Shown: piece by piece, positions 36,213 to 48,800 of the stretch | How the letters are laid out: every line of letters starts with the position of its first letter | How positions within the stretch are numbered: position 1 is the stretch's first letter | Source: Cyclaneusma minus | Lineage: Eukaryota; Ascomycota; Leotiomycetes; Marthamycetales; Marthamycetaceae | NCBI GenBank assembly: GCA_037179335.1 | Contig: JAKZHN010000028.1 | Span: 1-64,000 of the forward strand | DNA length: 64,000 nucleotides | Direction of reading: 5' to 3' | Program-made: the position numbers and the translations under genes | Notes under the pieces: model-generated | The model's database searches: none | What the model saw: only the letters and a program-made list of their open reading frames with translations | What the model was told of the DNA's origin: nothing

Positions 36213-39200
36213 TGCCACGAAGGCGGGATGACGGGTCGAGGTGGTTGGTGGGGGGACCCTGAGGGTGGTATTGTGTGCGATTGAGTGGGTTAGGCATGGG
36301 TATTCGCGGTCTTGGTCGGTGCCGGTAGACCTTTTCGTGTAATGAACTTTGATATTGTGTACCTAGCTAAACTTGTTCCGGAGACGAGCTGCTTCTTCAG
36401 AATGTTCGATTGATCGTGGAAGCGGATGGTGGAGGCACGGACCCTTGCGGGGAAGTGGAATGTGTACTGAAGTAATTGAACTTGTTGTGTATGAGATGGG
36501 GGGTATGCATAGCGGATTCTGGCCGTTCCTGGTGGTTTTGTATTTTTCTTGAGAATACGGAGAGGGTAGCTGCTGGTGTATATAGTTGGACGGCACGGTA
36601 TGGTCGGAAATTATATGATTGAGGCTATAATTGTTCAAGACCGAATGTTAGTGGCAAGAAACCTAGACATAGTAGCGTAGAGACGCTTCTCTGTCAGGGG
36701 GCGTCTTGATGACAAGGGGTCAATTTCCCGGTTCCTCTGGCCCCTCGGTAAATTTGCAGCGCTACTGTCATTTAACTTCTCGAGACTTGTGAAGTACACG
36801 ACTATACACACCAGTGACAAAACTGCAAGAGACCTCAACCCACACTACTCACTACTGCATTCCCACCAGGTGAAGATAAGCAGAACGCTCCTGCACACGG
36901 CATAATATGTCTCGGGACCGTCATCCCTCGAACCATGGTACTGGGACTTGCGTTCAATCTATATCAATGACAATATTTGACATTTTTGGTAACTTGGTAC
37001 GACATCTTTGTCTTATGTGAGTTGTGTCTAATATTCACTAAAGCGGTAAGTTGGGGATAACGACAGGTAGTACGCTGCACTTGTAGATCTGCTAATCTAT
37101 CTATGGACTGTGTACGGGAATAGAGTGTGCCGAAAGTCCGGGGACGGGGTCGAGACTCGAGCAGTAGGTAGACACGATGGTTTCAGCCACGGTATCAGGG
37201 CAGACAAGAGCTTGAGGGAGAGGCTGCGGCTGCGGCTGGCTGTTTGTGATGTTTTACTTCGTAGAATTTGGACGGTAGCTAAAGTCAGGATCGCGGAGGC
37301 TTGAGACGTGTAATAGTTGAGGAGCGAAGTAGCAGGAAACGGACGGGGTTAGCACGGTATGATAAGGGTACAGTGTACCGAAGTTTTTTCGAGACTTTGA
37401 GGCTTCGTAAGAGGGGCGTTATTGAGGACTGAAGGATTGGCCATATTGAGTATATGACGTGGCGTAAAGAGCGTTTCAGACATCGGAAGAACCGTTCCCA
37501 TGGGTTTGCGGGCGTCGATTCAATCTACTGAATAGGCCAGAAAGTGGGCAGGCTTGCGAAATATATGGCTTGGATGTGCTACTACTTGTAGATTGATAAG
37601 ATAGGTGGTGATTGGTGAGCAAGTGATACCACGGGGTGACGGGCACGGGGCAGGGGTGGGTAGACATCGAAGACGATTTGCCGAGGGGGGCGGGAGGGAC
37701 TTATATATTTTCATATTTGGCTCGTATCGGAGTCGTGTAGTTGTAAACTTGAAACGCGGGCCTTGTTGCAATGTCCAAACCTGGGGCTGGACTTCAGAGA
37801 TTCAGATAAGAGGCAGTTCGCTGAGTCAAGAATCTATAAAGGCTTCTGGTACTGCCACGGGCGTCCTGCCTCCGAACCGCAGTCACTGTTAATATGGAAA
37901 AGGCGTGCTTGCTTGTGTTCGGGTGACTCCAAGTGCATCATTGAACGATTGAGGTGAAAGAGGTGGGTGGACAATACCCAGTTTCGTCAGACGCAAATCT
38001 GGTGGCAGCTGGGAGGGCTGGAACGGGCTTTGTCCGTCCATACTTGAGTGGTAACATGAAGATATGGGGTGTGGATGAGAGAGGAGGGACCTGCATGGAA
38101 GGGCCGTGGGAGGTTGGAGATAACGGGCTCCGGTCGTCCCGATTGGTGGTGGACGGAGATGGTCTGGGGTGCCTCGCTTACTTGCATTTTCAGAAATTGG
38201 ATTCTTGATCTTTGCCGATTAAGAATGGATGGAGGACGAGGACTTGGTAGTAATGAAGGTCTGGAAGGCGTATCTCGGTGACGGTGGTGATGCTGGTGGC
38301 TGAAAATTGACGGGAGATACATCCATCGCCAGAGCCGCAGGCAGGCTTAGGGGTTTGATGACAAGACTACGAAACAGGCTTGTGTCAGAAGTCAAAGGAC
38401 CGCGTTCCAGTAATCAGAGAATGGATTACCAACGCTCTCATGGACTTGCCGTAAGAAGGTGGGGATACTCGGATGTCAAGTGATATGCAAATTCAAATAC
38501 TTCCCCTGATGCAAGGCGGTGAGAGTTTGCTCCAAGCGAGGGATGTAGGATTGGGAAAGGATGGCCTCTTAGTATTCCATGCGCTCATCTCCCGCACTCT
38601 GGTGGGCCGTTTTGGCCGTGCTGTCTCCCCGTTTGCCGGGAGTCGATCTGTTGATCGTGATGCGGGGGCCAGGGGAGCGACTGGAGCTGCATGGCGTACC
38701 TAGATCGATGGGCTCCACTGTGGTCTGTGGGCAGGCCCTCTCCAGACTCCACCCGATCAGATTTTGATTTAATCTCGATTTCGGGACTTAGGAGCAGGAA
38801 TACGCGACGAACCGTTGCCATCAAACCCGGATCCTGGGGTCGAGACATTTGCGGCGGACTCTCGTTCCTCGACCCGTCCCGTCTTGGCAAACTCTCTCTC
38901 TTAGTCTCCCCACTAGCCATGGACGTCAGCAGTCGAGAGCACGATGTGGCCACATGCAAAATGTCACCTTATCCTCGACCTGCCTCCTTCCATCATCCCT
39001 CATCCATGTCCAGGGACCTTATCCGCCCTTCCAGCCTCTCCTCCAGGCTCGCCGTGAAATTCCTATCTGCTGCCTGCAGCCAGCCCGCGCGGATGTACCT
39101 GCGCACTTCCGTCGTGTCACCAACAGTCCTCGATTCGGGAAGGCCTCGTCTCTGCGAAGCTGGATTGGGACGGCCTTGCAGCTCTGAGACCAAAGCGACG

Positions 39201-41794
39201 CTTCTCCACGAAAAGTCTGCGTGCAAGACATGCTTTTGACTCGGGCGTCTATCTCGCCTAAGCCACGGTGCAAATCTCAGAGACCATTTCCACTGCCGGC
39301 CGTTGCAGAACTGTCAGTTCAAACCGGGGACCGACCCGCGGCGCCGTGCGACCAGTGGCGTCCCTGGAGCCATCCTGGATTTCGACGGACTGTCAAGAGA
39401 ACGCTGGAACAGGTGGGATCTGCGCCCCTTGCATCCGCGTTGTCGAGTCTGGTCGAGCGCAAGCGGCCGACGGCAAGTTATAGCCAGACACGCGGCTCCG
39501 CATGGCAGCAGGAAGATGCAAGACGAAGGGCGGGAAGCAGTCAAATCACAGGCCGGTTCAGCAGTGCGACGGCGTTGGCCAACCGAAGCGACGACACCTC
39601 CCTGCCACTGCCCCGCATTCTCCGCCTTGCCCAGAATTGATCAGGAGTCAGGTTTTATCTGATCAAACCGTGGCTTGCGGACTCCAGAGGAGCGACTAAG
39701 CCGTGCTCGATCGAGCAAAACTGAGGACGGCAAGACGGAAATCATGGGGATCAGACCAAAGCAGATCATTTACCAGCTATCCGGATCGGCCGCTTCAGAG
39801 TTGCAGCCTTCTTAGTGCTCACGGCTCCACAAAGTAGGTCCCAGCTCCACCAAACTAAGTCCCTGTGTTTCTTTTTCCAAAGAGCGTCAAGAAGATCACT
39901 GATGGACCACACATACGAGCATGGGAGAGCTGGATCCAATTTCTTTCCATTTTCAGCCGCGCCCCATATGCCCGCACCCGCCATAGCCGCCAATACTGAC
40001 CGGGATCGATGACCACTGTGTCTCGAGCCTCGCTTGACTCCCGCATGATTACTGATTGTCGCAACGTGCAATGTGTACGCAATTGCTGCCTCTCGCAAAG
40101 TCACGCCCTCGCACCTCTTGCTTCATCATCCGCGCCCCACACGGTGCTGGCAGGCCGTTCGTCTGCAAAAAGTTCTTGGGACAGGAATCCGTTGGTGCTG
40201 ATGGGTCGATAATGAACCGTCTATCGCCTCGATGTCACCGAATTCCGAAAGCAGAAGACTGAAGGAAGGGCACGACAGGCCGGACTTCCTCCAGAGTACC
40301 AGCGCAGTGCAGCCAATCTTCTGTGCCGTGAAACGTCCTTTCTCGCTCTTTTGCATCTCTTCCCTCTGGCACCATCGGCGAATAAAGCTTTTCAGCTACA
40401 GGCGGGGCACATAGGGCATACATATAGGCACTTGCAGTACATGTACACAGAGGAGCCACACGCTCAAATCAAGCTCGACCTTTCCCTTCATATGCGTTTG
40501 TAGCTGCGTGCACACCCCCTCCCGCTTCTTACCCCAGATCCACCAACGCCATGGAGAGGGACAAAAAGCAGCGTCCACAGCATCGCAGGGGGCAAATTCG
40601 AGTGTACTGCGACCGCACGAGTGTCTCTCCTGTTGGTGCAGTCAAAAGCGGCTGCAATCGACAGTTCCTCGAATCTCGCAGCGCTTTTTGTGTGTATAAC
40701 AGCGATAGGCGGCAGCCTCCAGCCTACGGGACGTTGAGAAAGAGTGCTTCCCGAATACTAGGGTTCGTCTAGGGGAGGGCCGGGGCCTAAGCCAGCGGGA
40801 CGAACCCTGTTTCTGCGGCCTGCTTCTCCACTCTCGCTGCTACATGGCAAAGACACGGACGGAAAGGCGACAGGGGGGGTGCCAAGGTAGAGTAGAATCA
40901 AGCCTTATCCTTGTGGCGCCTGGAGGCGTGTCTCCGCTCTCCCGCCTATTCGTCTTGGCTCTCCAAGCTGCACTGTTGCTTGCTGGATAGGTCACGGCCA
41001 GCTGCTGCAAAGACGATCCGTACAAAGACCAGTCGTCACCTCCAACCAGCGCCATTTCTTGACCTGCCCTCGTCCTGTTCCTCTTTTATCCAACGTGCTA
41101 CGACCCCGGTATCGTCTACAGGTACTTGCTATCGAGGCAACCAACCCCTCACACCTGATTCGGTCTTGGATTGACTGCCACACACTAACATCGCCCTTCC
41201 TGTCTTCAGCGGCCTCCTCTTCTCTTCATCCGCCTGCGAGTTTTGGCCCCTACTACGACTTCCGCCGCTACCGGTCTATTGGCCTGCCTTACTGTCAGGC
41301 GACGCCCTACTGATACCACCTCGCCAGCAACGCTACCACCCAGGGCTAACTATCACTGGCCCAGTTGTATGTGGTGATATCTGGTTCTGTGCCCTCATCA
41401 TCCTCCAGACTGGTCCGGGGTGGACCCTTCCTCTAGCTCATCCTACCCAACTTTGGCTTATCCAATCGATATTACTTGCTGGCCTGCCTCGCCACCTTCC
41501 CGCTTGTTGTCCGGCCTGAAGGCCCAGCTTCCGACATTCTAGCTGGGTGTGCCCAAACAGGAGAGTCTTGCATCGAGGGTCCATACACTCGGCTAGAAGT
41601 GCTCTATATTGTGCTGGCCTTTACTCTCCTGCGCTCTTGCTCTCTTATTGGGGATTTGCCGAAGTTGTTACACCTCTCGTATCGCGCCATCCGGCTATTT
41701 GTCTCGAGCAACACCGCTCACCGCTCTAGGCTCCTTCGTCAAACTCTCGCTGATGTATATTTGACTTGTCAAGCCTACAATCTTCGAGTCGATC
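36213..41794. other. 5.6-kb region without a recognisable gene
   Basis: The longest gene-free stretch in the island. Composition is normal, G/A-rich on the plus strand at about 37.1-38.3 kb and C/T-rich towards 41 kb. Frames reach 182 codons (38691-39239), but all are overlapping, cysteine/arginine/serine-rich and without domains. The last about 1.2 kb (40.5-41.79 kb) is pyrimidine-rich, like a long leader or promoter for the downstream YDR124W-like gene. Non-coding transcripts or a gene too diverged to recognise remain possible. Confidence 0.55.
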
Positions 41795-43858
41795 ATGGTC
41801 AGGAATGCAAATATGGAGCGAAACTTTCGCTCAGGAGCCACCGGCCCCAATTCAACTGCTCCTCGCAGGAGGCTCGATGTAAGTGACTTGTGATTCCTCA
41901 AGACCTACCGTCTATTGCAACTCATCTGACTTGGGAGCCCACCTTAGCCTATTGGACAAGCTTTGAGAAATTGTCTTCCTGTTCAAGAATACGCCCTGGC
42001 AGTCCTCCTGGAATCAGGCGATGTCCAGGTTCTCAACTCGCCCCGGCTGGGCTCACTTCCGAATGGCAGCATCTTCAACCCTCGGTTTCTGGAGCTGCTC
42101 CAAAGCCGAGGCCATTCAAGAAGTCAGGCTCATAGAGCCCAGGCTCAACAAGGTCAGATAGTAACAATAATGTCGCGAACCCATCCACTGATGAATTACA
42201 AGATGCCCCACAGAGTCCGTCGGTGATGACCTTGAGCGACGGCGAGAGGATGTCAAATATGCGGCGGTTATCATCAATCTCAAGTGGGTCTTCTCTTCAC
42301 GCTCAGCGGATTCGACCAAGCAAGCGCCCACAACTTGAAATGGATGGGGACGAAGACGGAAAGATGCCGACCATCGTCAGGAGAAACCATCGCGAGGCTT
42401 TGGCCCAGAGGGCAGACGTCATGCCTATTGCGGCGCCCAGGAGCAAGATGATTGCGATCGGCGACACGGAAACGGTGAAGAACTTCTACCATCAACGCTT
42501 TCGCGATCTGCAACAGTCAGCTTGCAAATACATTGCCAAGGCATTTGTAAAGCTTGTCGAACCCAGAAAACAGACCTCTTTTCCTTATACGGGTGGCAAC
42601 GAGAGGGCTCCTCCTTGGTGGCCATCCACTACCGGGCCAGAGGCGGTCCGTCATCGAGAGCCCGACCACCTCTTGAAACATGGTATGTCCTTCTACTAAG
42701 CGACGGTGGTAGTTCGCAAATGGCAACTCTAATATTTCAACACAGAGCGATTGAGACTACTTGTCCATATCTTGATCCACGTTATGCAGCCTGTGCCTTT
42801 GGGGCAAGAAAAGACTGTCACGATCAAGAAACTCGAAGAGGTGACCAACGAGGCCATGTCAAATTGGTTTGCCGATCGTGAGCATCCAAAAAATGCTTTG
42901 AAGAAGCCGTATCTGAAGGAGATCTTCAAAGTGGCCAAAGCAGACGAGCGACTTAGGAACGGTGAAGTTGGTCAGTACCTCCGAGTCTAGCTAACGAAGA
43001 ATTGCTTTCGATTCTGACTCTTGGCCTTTAGACCCGAATTACCGAGTACCAGTCATGCATGGTGATGATCTTCCGGAAATGGATATTTCCGATGACGACG
43101 ATGACGAGGAAGACGTCGAGGAAGGCGAGTTCGCCGGCGGCAACTTGACACCCGAATCCCAGTCTGTGACAACCGTATCGGACGGACCTACAATGTCTCA
43201 TCATGGTCTATCTCATCAGCATATGGGTGAGGGCGCCATATCGCCGTACTCTTTCGCCCCCGGAGATACTTCAATGCAGGGTTTCCAGCCTCCCTCGCAG
43301 CCTATGAGGTCGATGGAGGAGTCGTCGCCTTACCATGGAAACTCGCAAATGCAACTTGATAGGCAAGTGATTTTCGGCATGGGACAGCCTGGTTATGCAC
43401 TACAGAATGCACAGATGGATTTCGATCGACGACCATCATGGCAAAATGCGAGTCCCCACCAAACACCTATCTCGCCAACCACTCAGGTATTCTCGAATTG
43501 GTCATCACCGCAACAAACAATGCCGTCGAATGTCAATTACAGCGGATATGGGCCTGCACCACCTGGAATACCACCTTCGACTGTAAGGTACCTGCCTCCT
43601 TTGGCAAGTACTACGCTTCCGTCGATATCACAGACCCATATGTTTTCCCCCGACCACATGCAGAGTTTTGATATCATCCCTCAAATGTCCCGTACGTCAA
43701 CCATGAGGGATGAGCACCAACTTGGGCAGAACCAACTCGTGCACAACCAGCTCGAGCAGAACCAGCTCGGGCAAAATCATGGATTTCCAGATTACATGCC
43801 GAATCCTAGCTATGATCACGGCGATACCGACATGAAGACCGAGCATCTTCCGGGATAA
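41795..43858 (+). CDS. YDR124W/AFUB_079030-like helical-bundle protein (DUF2841)
   Basis: Five exons: 41795-41878, 41948-42152, 42203-42682, 42746-42970 and 43032-43858, giving 1821 nt (606 aa). The conserved core (about residues 185-310) contains GDTETVKNFYHQRF, the PPWWPSTTGPEAVRHREPDH stretch and LRLLVHILIHVM, which match what I remember of Pfam DUF2841, named after yeast YDR124W and an Aspergillus hrmA-cluster protein. An acidic run (ISDDDDDEEDVEEGEF) and a long Gln/Ser/Pro/Met-rich C-terminus follow, including a repeated N-Q-L motif (GQNQL, HNQL, EQNQL, GQNH). This looks like a nuclear regulator, but the molecular function is unknown. Exon 1 and the 50-nt intron 2 (GTCAGA donor) are the least certain; exons 3-5 are firm. 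The conserved core ends at NGEV, spliced to DPNYR. Confidence 0.85.
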
Positions 43859-45171
43859 GTCGATATTTTCAAGCTCGAAAGTCCTTCACCACCACTCGGG
43901 CACATCTCCAAGCACTTTCCTCACTCTTTCGACCTATCATTACTCTGCAAAAGCGAGAACGTACCTGATACACTCGTGGCCGCGAAAACATGAACGTGCT
44001 CTCTCCAGCAGCAGCTATATCATACGCCCCTATCACCGTCACAACCTTGCTCATCATTCTCGAAACTATGCTCCTCCCACTCACGACGCCCACGGGCACA
44101 CAAAAAATTTCTACATCTTTAACGAACCATTCACGACAGTAACGACCCAACATCATTATACCTCAGCCATCGGGCAGTCTCCTCTCTTACCATCAATGCT
44201 CCATCTTATTTTATATGTTTCTCGATCCAGGGCCGCTAGCTTTATCCTTTCCCAAAAACCTCTTGTATCCTTAGCAGCGTGGTCAACTGAGCGAAAGAGT
44301 TCCGGGCGGCAACTATCTCCTTCCCCCATCAGTCTCTATCCAGGCAGCACATTTCAAGTATCACAACGGCGAGGCAGCAAATTTTCAAAAATCGCAAATC
44401 GGTTCGGAACTTTGATTGCTCTGGAGGCAGCTTTTCCTGGCACTTTGCAGCGGCGGAGGATGTATCAAATCTATCGACCAGAAGATATTGCAAATCACAG
44501 CGCCAAATATATTCCTTAGCGGCTACTACGTCTATTTCTATTCTCTTGGAGAGGCTGGCTGTATGTGTCACTTTTCTATGATACCTTCTTCGAAACGGCG
44601 GGGTCTTTTTTAATTCGTTTTAGCTTGTTGGCTTTTTCTCTTTTGACCTATCTCTAATCTCCTGTTAGGGGAGGCGGCAGATTGACAAAATGGAAGGAGG
44701 GATATGGGCTTGTTCACATATGAACGGAAAGCAGGGAGGGTGGTGGTTTGGAGATGGAGCGTGGGGGAAACGGAGGTGGTATCTATTTGGTTTATCGGTT
44801 ATTAGACCCCGAACTATTAATATCACTGCTTTATCTCTATCACCGTTTGCTTCTCTGAACTCAACTGGAACCTTTCGAGGTCGAATTCCTTTATTATTAT
44901 CTCTGACTGCTGTCGTCCCAAAATACCTTCACCATACACACAATCATATCTCGGGACGAAAAAAGACACCGTCTCAACCTACTACAGGATTCTCTTCCTC
45001 CTCGCTACCATTCAACATATTCACCAGCCTCCCACTTTCTTCCCGCAACAGCCTTGCTGCACTCAAGCTCTGTTCCAACCCTCACCTAGCAGCCAAACTC
45101 CCTCACTTCCACAAAAAACCTTCAGCTCATCATCACAAAGTTCACAAAAGAACAAAAAGCCCGGGACCTGC
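43859..45171. other. Intergenic, no gene seen
   Basis: About 1.3 kb of 3' flank and spacer. The longest frame (44690-45268, 192 codons) runs into the tRNA on the opposite strand and has no domain, so it is not annotated. Confidence 0.6.
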
Positions 45172-45176
45172 AAAAA
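45172..45176 (-). terminator. RNA polymerase III terminator of the initiator tRNA
   Basis: A run of five T on the minus strand lies 7 nt after the tRNA's last base, the standard Pol III stop signal. Confidence 0.75.
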
Positions 45177-45183
45177 GTAGATA

Positions 45184-45255
45184 TAGCATCACCCAGTTTC
45201 GATCTGGGGCCCTCCGGGTTATGAGCCCGGCGCGCTTCCTCTGCGCCATGGTGCT
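45184..45255 (-). tRNA. Initiator tRNA-Met (CAU)
   Basis: A 72-nt cloverleaf with no intron. The anticodon arm is CCGGG-CTCATAA-CCCGG, giving anticodon CAU and the three G-C pairs of eukaryotic initiators. The T-loop is ATCGAAA (A54 and A60) rather than TTCRANY, another initiator hallmark. The D-stem is GCGC/GCGC and the T-stem CCCAG/CTGGG. The acceptor AGCACCA pairs with TGATGCT except for one C-A mismatch at the fifth pair, where a G would restore pairing. First pair A1-T72, discriminator A. A T5 terminator follows. The identity is clear; whether the mismatch harms function is unknown. Confidence 0.93.
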
Positions 45256-45800
45256 TATTGTGATTTGATGATGGGTGATTGGGCATTTGGCTATACGTTA
45301 GAGGTGTTCTTTGTATATCTTTGATGAGGTATAAGCTGGTAAGTTAGAATTCAGACTTCGCTTGGCATTAGATTCTAGGGGGAAACATATGTAAGGCTCG
45401 GAAAAGCCGCATGGTGACTACTAGGGTGTAGTTATATACAAAGTCGCTAAGCCCCCGTGCTCTGCGGAAGACCCCCGAGGACGAAGATGGCGATACTAGG
45501 CACGCAGAATCTTTCACCACCCTTCTCACTAGGGGACAGTTGCCATCTTTTCTGTTCTGGTGGTTGTTTGTTTGCTCACGTCTCAGTCTCACTATCTCCA
45601 GGAGCTAACAAAGCCAGGTCAACGGGGCCAAACATTAGAATCTTGAACAATATCATACAAGTACGCGAAACAAATTTACAGTGTATATATGTCAAACAGC
45701 ATCATGGCCACTGCGCCTAAAAGCTGCTTCCGAAACAACCAGAGTCTCCCTTCAAAATATCACCTCCTCCATTACCCCTTGATCTGGCCTATTACTCTTC
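45256..45800. other. Intergenic, no gene seen
   Basis: About 545 bp between the tRNA 5' end and the Ypp1 stop codon. It presumably holds the Ypp1 3' UTR on the minus strand. Nothing else recognised. Confidence 0.6.
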
Positions 45801-48800
45801 TCACAAAACATACCCGTTCCCCACAACCCCCCACTCCCTCACCGCCCTCGCATCCTCCAACTCAACACACCACCACAGCGCCTCCTTCGCCTTCTCTACC
45901 TGTCCACCCTCCTCGTAGGCCCTCGCCAACACAAACCAAGCCTCGCTATTATTCCAGCCACCTTCTAGCTTCGTCAATCGACTAAGTAAGCCATAAGCGC
46001 GATCACGTGCTGCCAGACGAGTCTGTAAAGGTGTGGTGGCTGTGCTGGTGCTTGTGCTGGTACTTTGGGGGACCATGCGCGGCGTGGCGGAGGGGTTGGA
46101 GAGGTTGGAGGATGAAGGCGTGGAGCTGGGGAGGCCGAGAGGACCGGGCGTGGCGAAGGCTTGGGAAGCGGCGGATTTGAGGGAGGGGGAGGGCTTGGTG
46201 AGGTCGGCGAGGGGAGTCAGGGGGGCTGAGGTGGGGATTGCGAGGGAGGGGAGGGTGGGTGGCGGCGGCAGCGTGGTTGTGTAGATGTCGAGGAGGAGGT
46301 TGGAGAGGCCTGTTATGGCGGCGGGGTGGTCTGCGTAGTGGGCGAGTGCTTGTTCGAATTGGGTGATTGCTGAATGCGGCGAAGACCTTGCGAGTTCTTG
46401 GAAGCCGCGCTGGAAAGTGCTGTGTTAGCCGCATCCTTTTAGGGGTCCTGGATGGTCAACAAAACAAACTCACCTCTGCCAGGATGTCCGCCCAAAGATG
46501 CTCTACACTCTTACCACCACCCCAGCCAGCATTGGATATCGTCACAAGGCCGGAGGTGTCCTTGATGACATCATGCTCTAAGCCAAGGATGAGACTGCGC
46601 GCTTCGTCGAGAGCCCCTTTTGCATCATCGTACATGGTGGCTCTGCGATAGAAAGCGGCTACTAGCAACCATACTTTAATCATCACGCCGACTCGACGCC
46701 GGCGTTCCTGTTCCTTGGGAAAGCGACTCACAGGATTCGCGGTAGTTGGGCTGGGAGATATATGTGGAAGATCGGGGCTGTCCCCGGGATGAGGACCGGA
46801 AGGTATCCGAAGCGTCTTCTCCTTTTGATGCATCTGTCGTGCTATTGGGTGCGAAGATTGGTTGCTCGCGGGGCTCTCTTTGGTCTTTTCGGTATGGGGT
46901 GGAATGGGAGAACTTGAGAACTCAGGGGACAACGCCAGACCGACCTGACTGAGCTGATGTTGCTCCGGACTATCTTCCAGCCATTGACTGCGGGGCACCT
47001 CGCTGGGTGTATAAAAGTCCCCTGAGCCTTCCAGACCAGGAACGTCAGGCTCGTTCCCTGTGCTATATTGAGTTCCCAGCGGCTTGAGGTTGTTCTCTTG
47101 CTCCTGGTTATTAGACTCCTGTACGCTTGGTTCACTTTTCTTCCGCGGCAGACTTTTACTGCGCTTTAGGTCCTTGTCATGTCTGTGAAGGTGCAGATGC
47201 GGCCGTGCCTCGCGGAGACTACGATGCCGGCTTTGCTTCGATGGAGCCCCGTTTTCGTTAGTGACCTGTATTGTTGGAGTTCTGGTAGTCTTTGGGCTGT
47301 CCGCCGAGGCTTCGGAACCATCCTCTGGCTTCTCACTGATTGGAGATGAGTCAAGAATGCTGGCTCGAGCCGGCCTGGACGCTGCTCTGTGGGAACGACC
47401 AAATATGCTGCCTCGAATACTCCTGATCGTACCGGCCGAAGGAGTCTTGGGTGGCGTCCTCAAATCCTGCCGAGCTGTACTTGAAGCAACCAGGTCTTCC
47501 GGGTCTCCGAATAGCCGCGAGTATAAGGTTAGAAGCTCGTCACTTGCGTTGACAGCAACTTCGGGTCCTTCAAGAACTTCAAGAAGAGCCAATTGCGTCA
47601 TTTTGACCTCGAGGACCGTCTCCTTTTCGAAGTCATCCATGAAGTCCACAACACCATCTCTACGTTCGCCGGACTTCTCGTTTAGGTGATCACTGCGATA
47701 CCTTGGAAGTCCATCCTTCTCGCCAAAAAGATTGATGGGATCATTGAATTGTTCGAAAGCACCTTCGCAAGCGCGAGCAGCCGTGGTGAACTCTTGCTTG
47801 GCGCTGAGAAGAAGGGCGAGCAGGTGCCACAATGGAATTAGTGAACGTTTTCTGGAATAGTCGCCTCTGCCAGGTCCGAATTCGTTTGACTTGTCTGCTT
47901 GGGCATGTTTGGGCGGAAGGAGAGCAGTCTTGACGACGCCCACAGCAGCGGTCAACTGTTTTTGCTCGGCAAGCAAGAGAGCGAGGGCAAAAAGAGTGTC
48001 GATGTCGTTAGAGCTTTGGAATTGCTGAGACAGCGATTTCTTGAAGCTTTTGACGGCTTGAGCCTGAGATTCCGAGCGTACGGAAGCCTCAAAGGCATAT
48101 CGCGCCCATGTCGCTTGGCTGATTCCTATTGCTTGCCACGCTTTCGCGAACGTCGGCGGAGCCAAGGCATAGGTGACTGAGTCTTCAAGTCTGTCTCCAG
48201 GTGCTTCTCGATAGGGGTAGTGTTTATCTAGCCACTCCTGCAGAAATATGCCGAGATCTTTAGCTCTTTCCACCCCCTGTCGCGACCCATAGCGGCAACG
48301 CGCCCTGATGCACTCGCAAATCGCCTTCGTCACCGTCTCATCATCGTCGAGGCCCTGCTCCGGCTCGGCGGTCTTCTCAACCCGAGCTCTGCCTCTCTCT
48401 ACAATTTCCATGTAGGTATCGAAAGCCTTGAAGGCTAGATCAAATTCCGCAACGGCCAAGTGGACTGTGAATAGATGCCGCAGTACACGTGTCGAGTGGA
48501 ATGTCTTTGTAGCTGCCCGGTACAAAATATCCAATACGCCCCGACTGACTGCTTCTCGGCCTCCTTCGCCAAGGTCATTCTCATGCCAGTCGTTTCCACA
48601 CAAGATTCTCCAGTTCTGTATGACCAAATCCGTCCAGAATTCGACTTCTTCACTAGTCTGACTCGCTTCGGGAAATGGTGTCTCTGCCAGAAGCAGACTC
48701 TCGTACGTCGCCTCCACACGCTTGAGCTCTGCACGCTGTTGAAGACGAGTAGAAGTCGTAAGGGAGGAAGTCGTCAGAGCTGTAGTAGGGTATGGTAAAT

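Noticed and set aside
36635..36838. Possible small secreted protein (hydrophobic N-terminus) on the minus strand
   Set aside because: The frame begins at TTG, not ATG; the only internal ATG removes the signal-like part.
38691..39239. 182-codon plus-strand frame in the gene-free stretch
   Set aside because: No domain, no splice continuation, several overlapping frames of similar length on both strands, and composition typical of random GC-balanced DNA.
44690..45268. 192-codon plus-strand frame
   Set aside because: It runs across the initiator tRNA on the other strand and has no recognisable domain.
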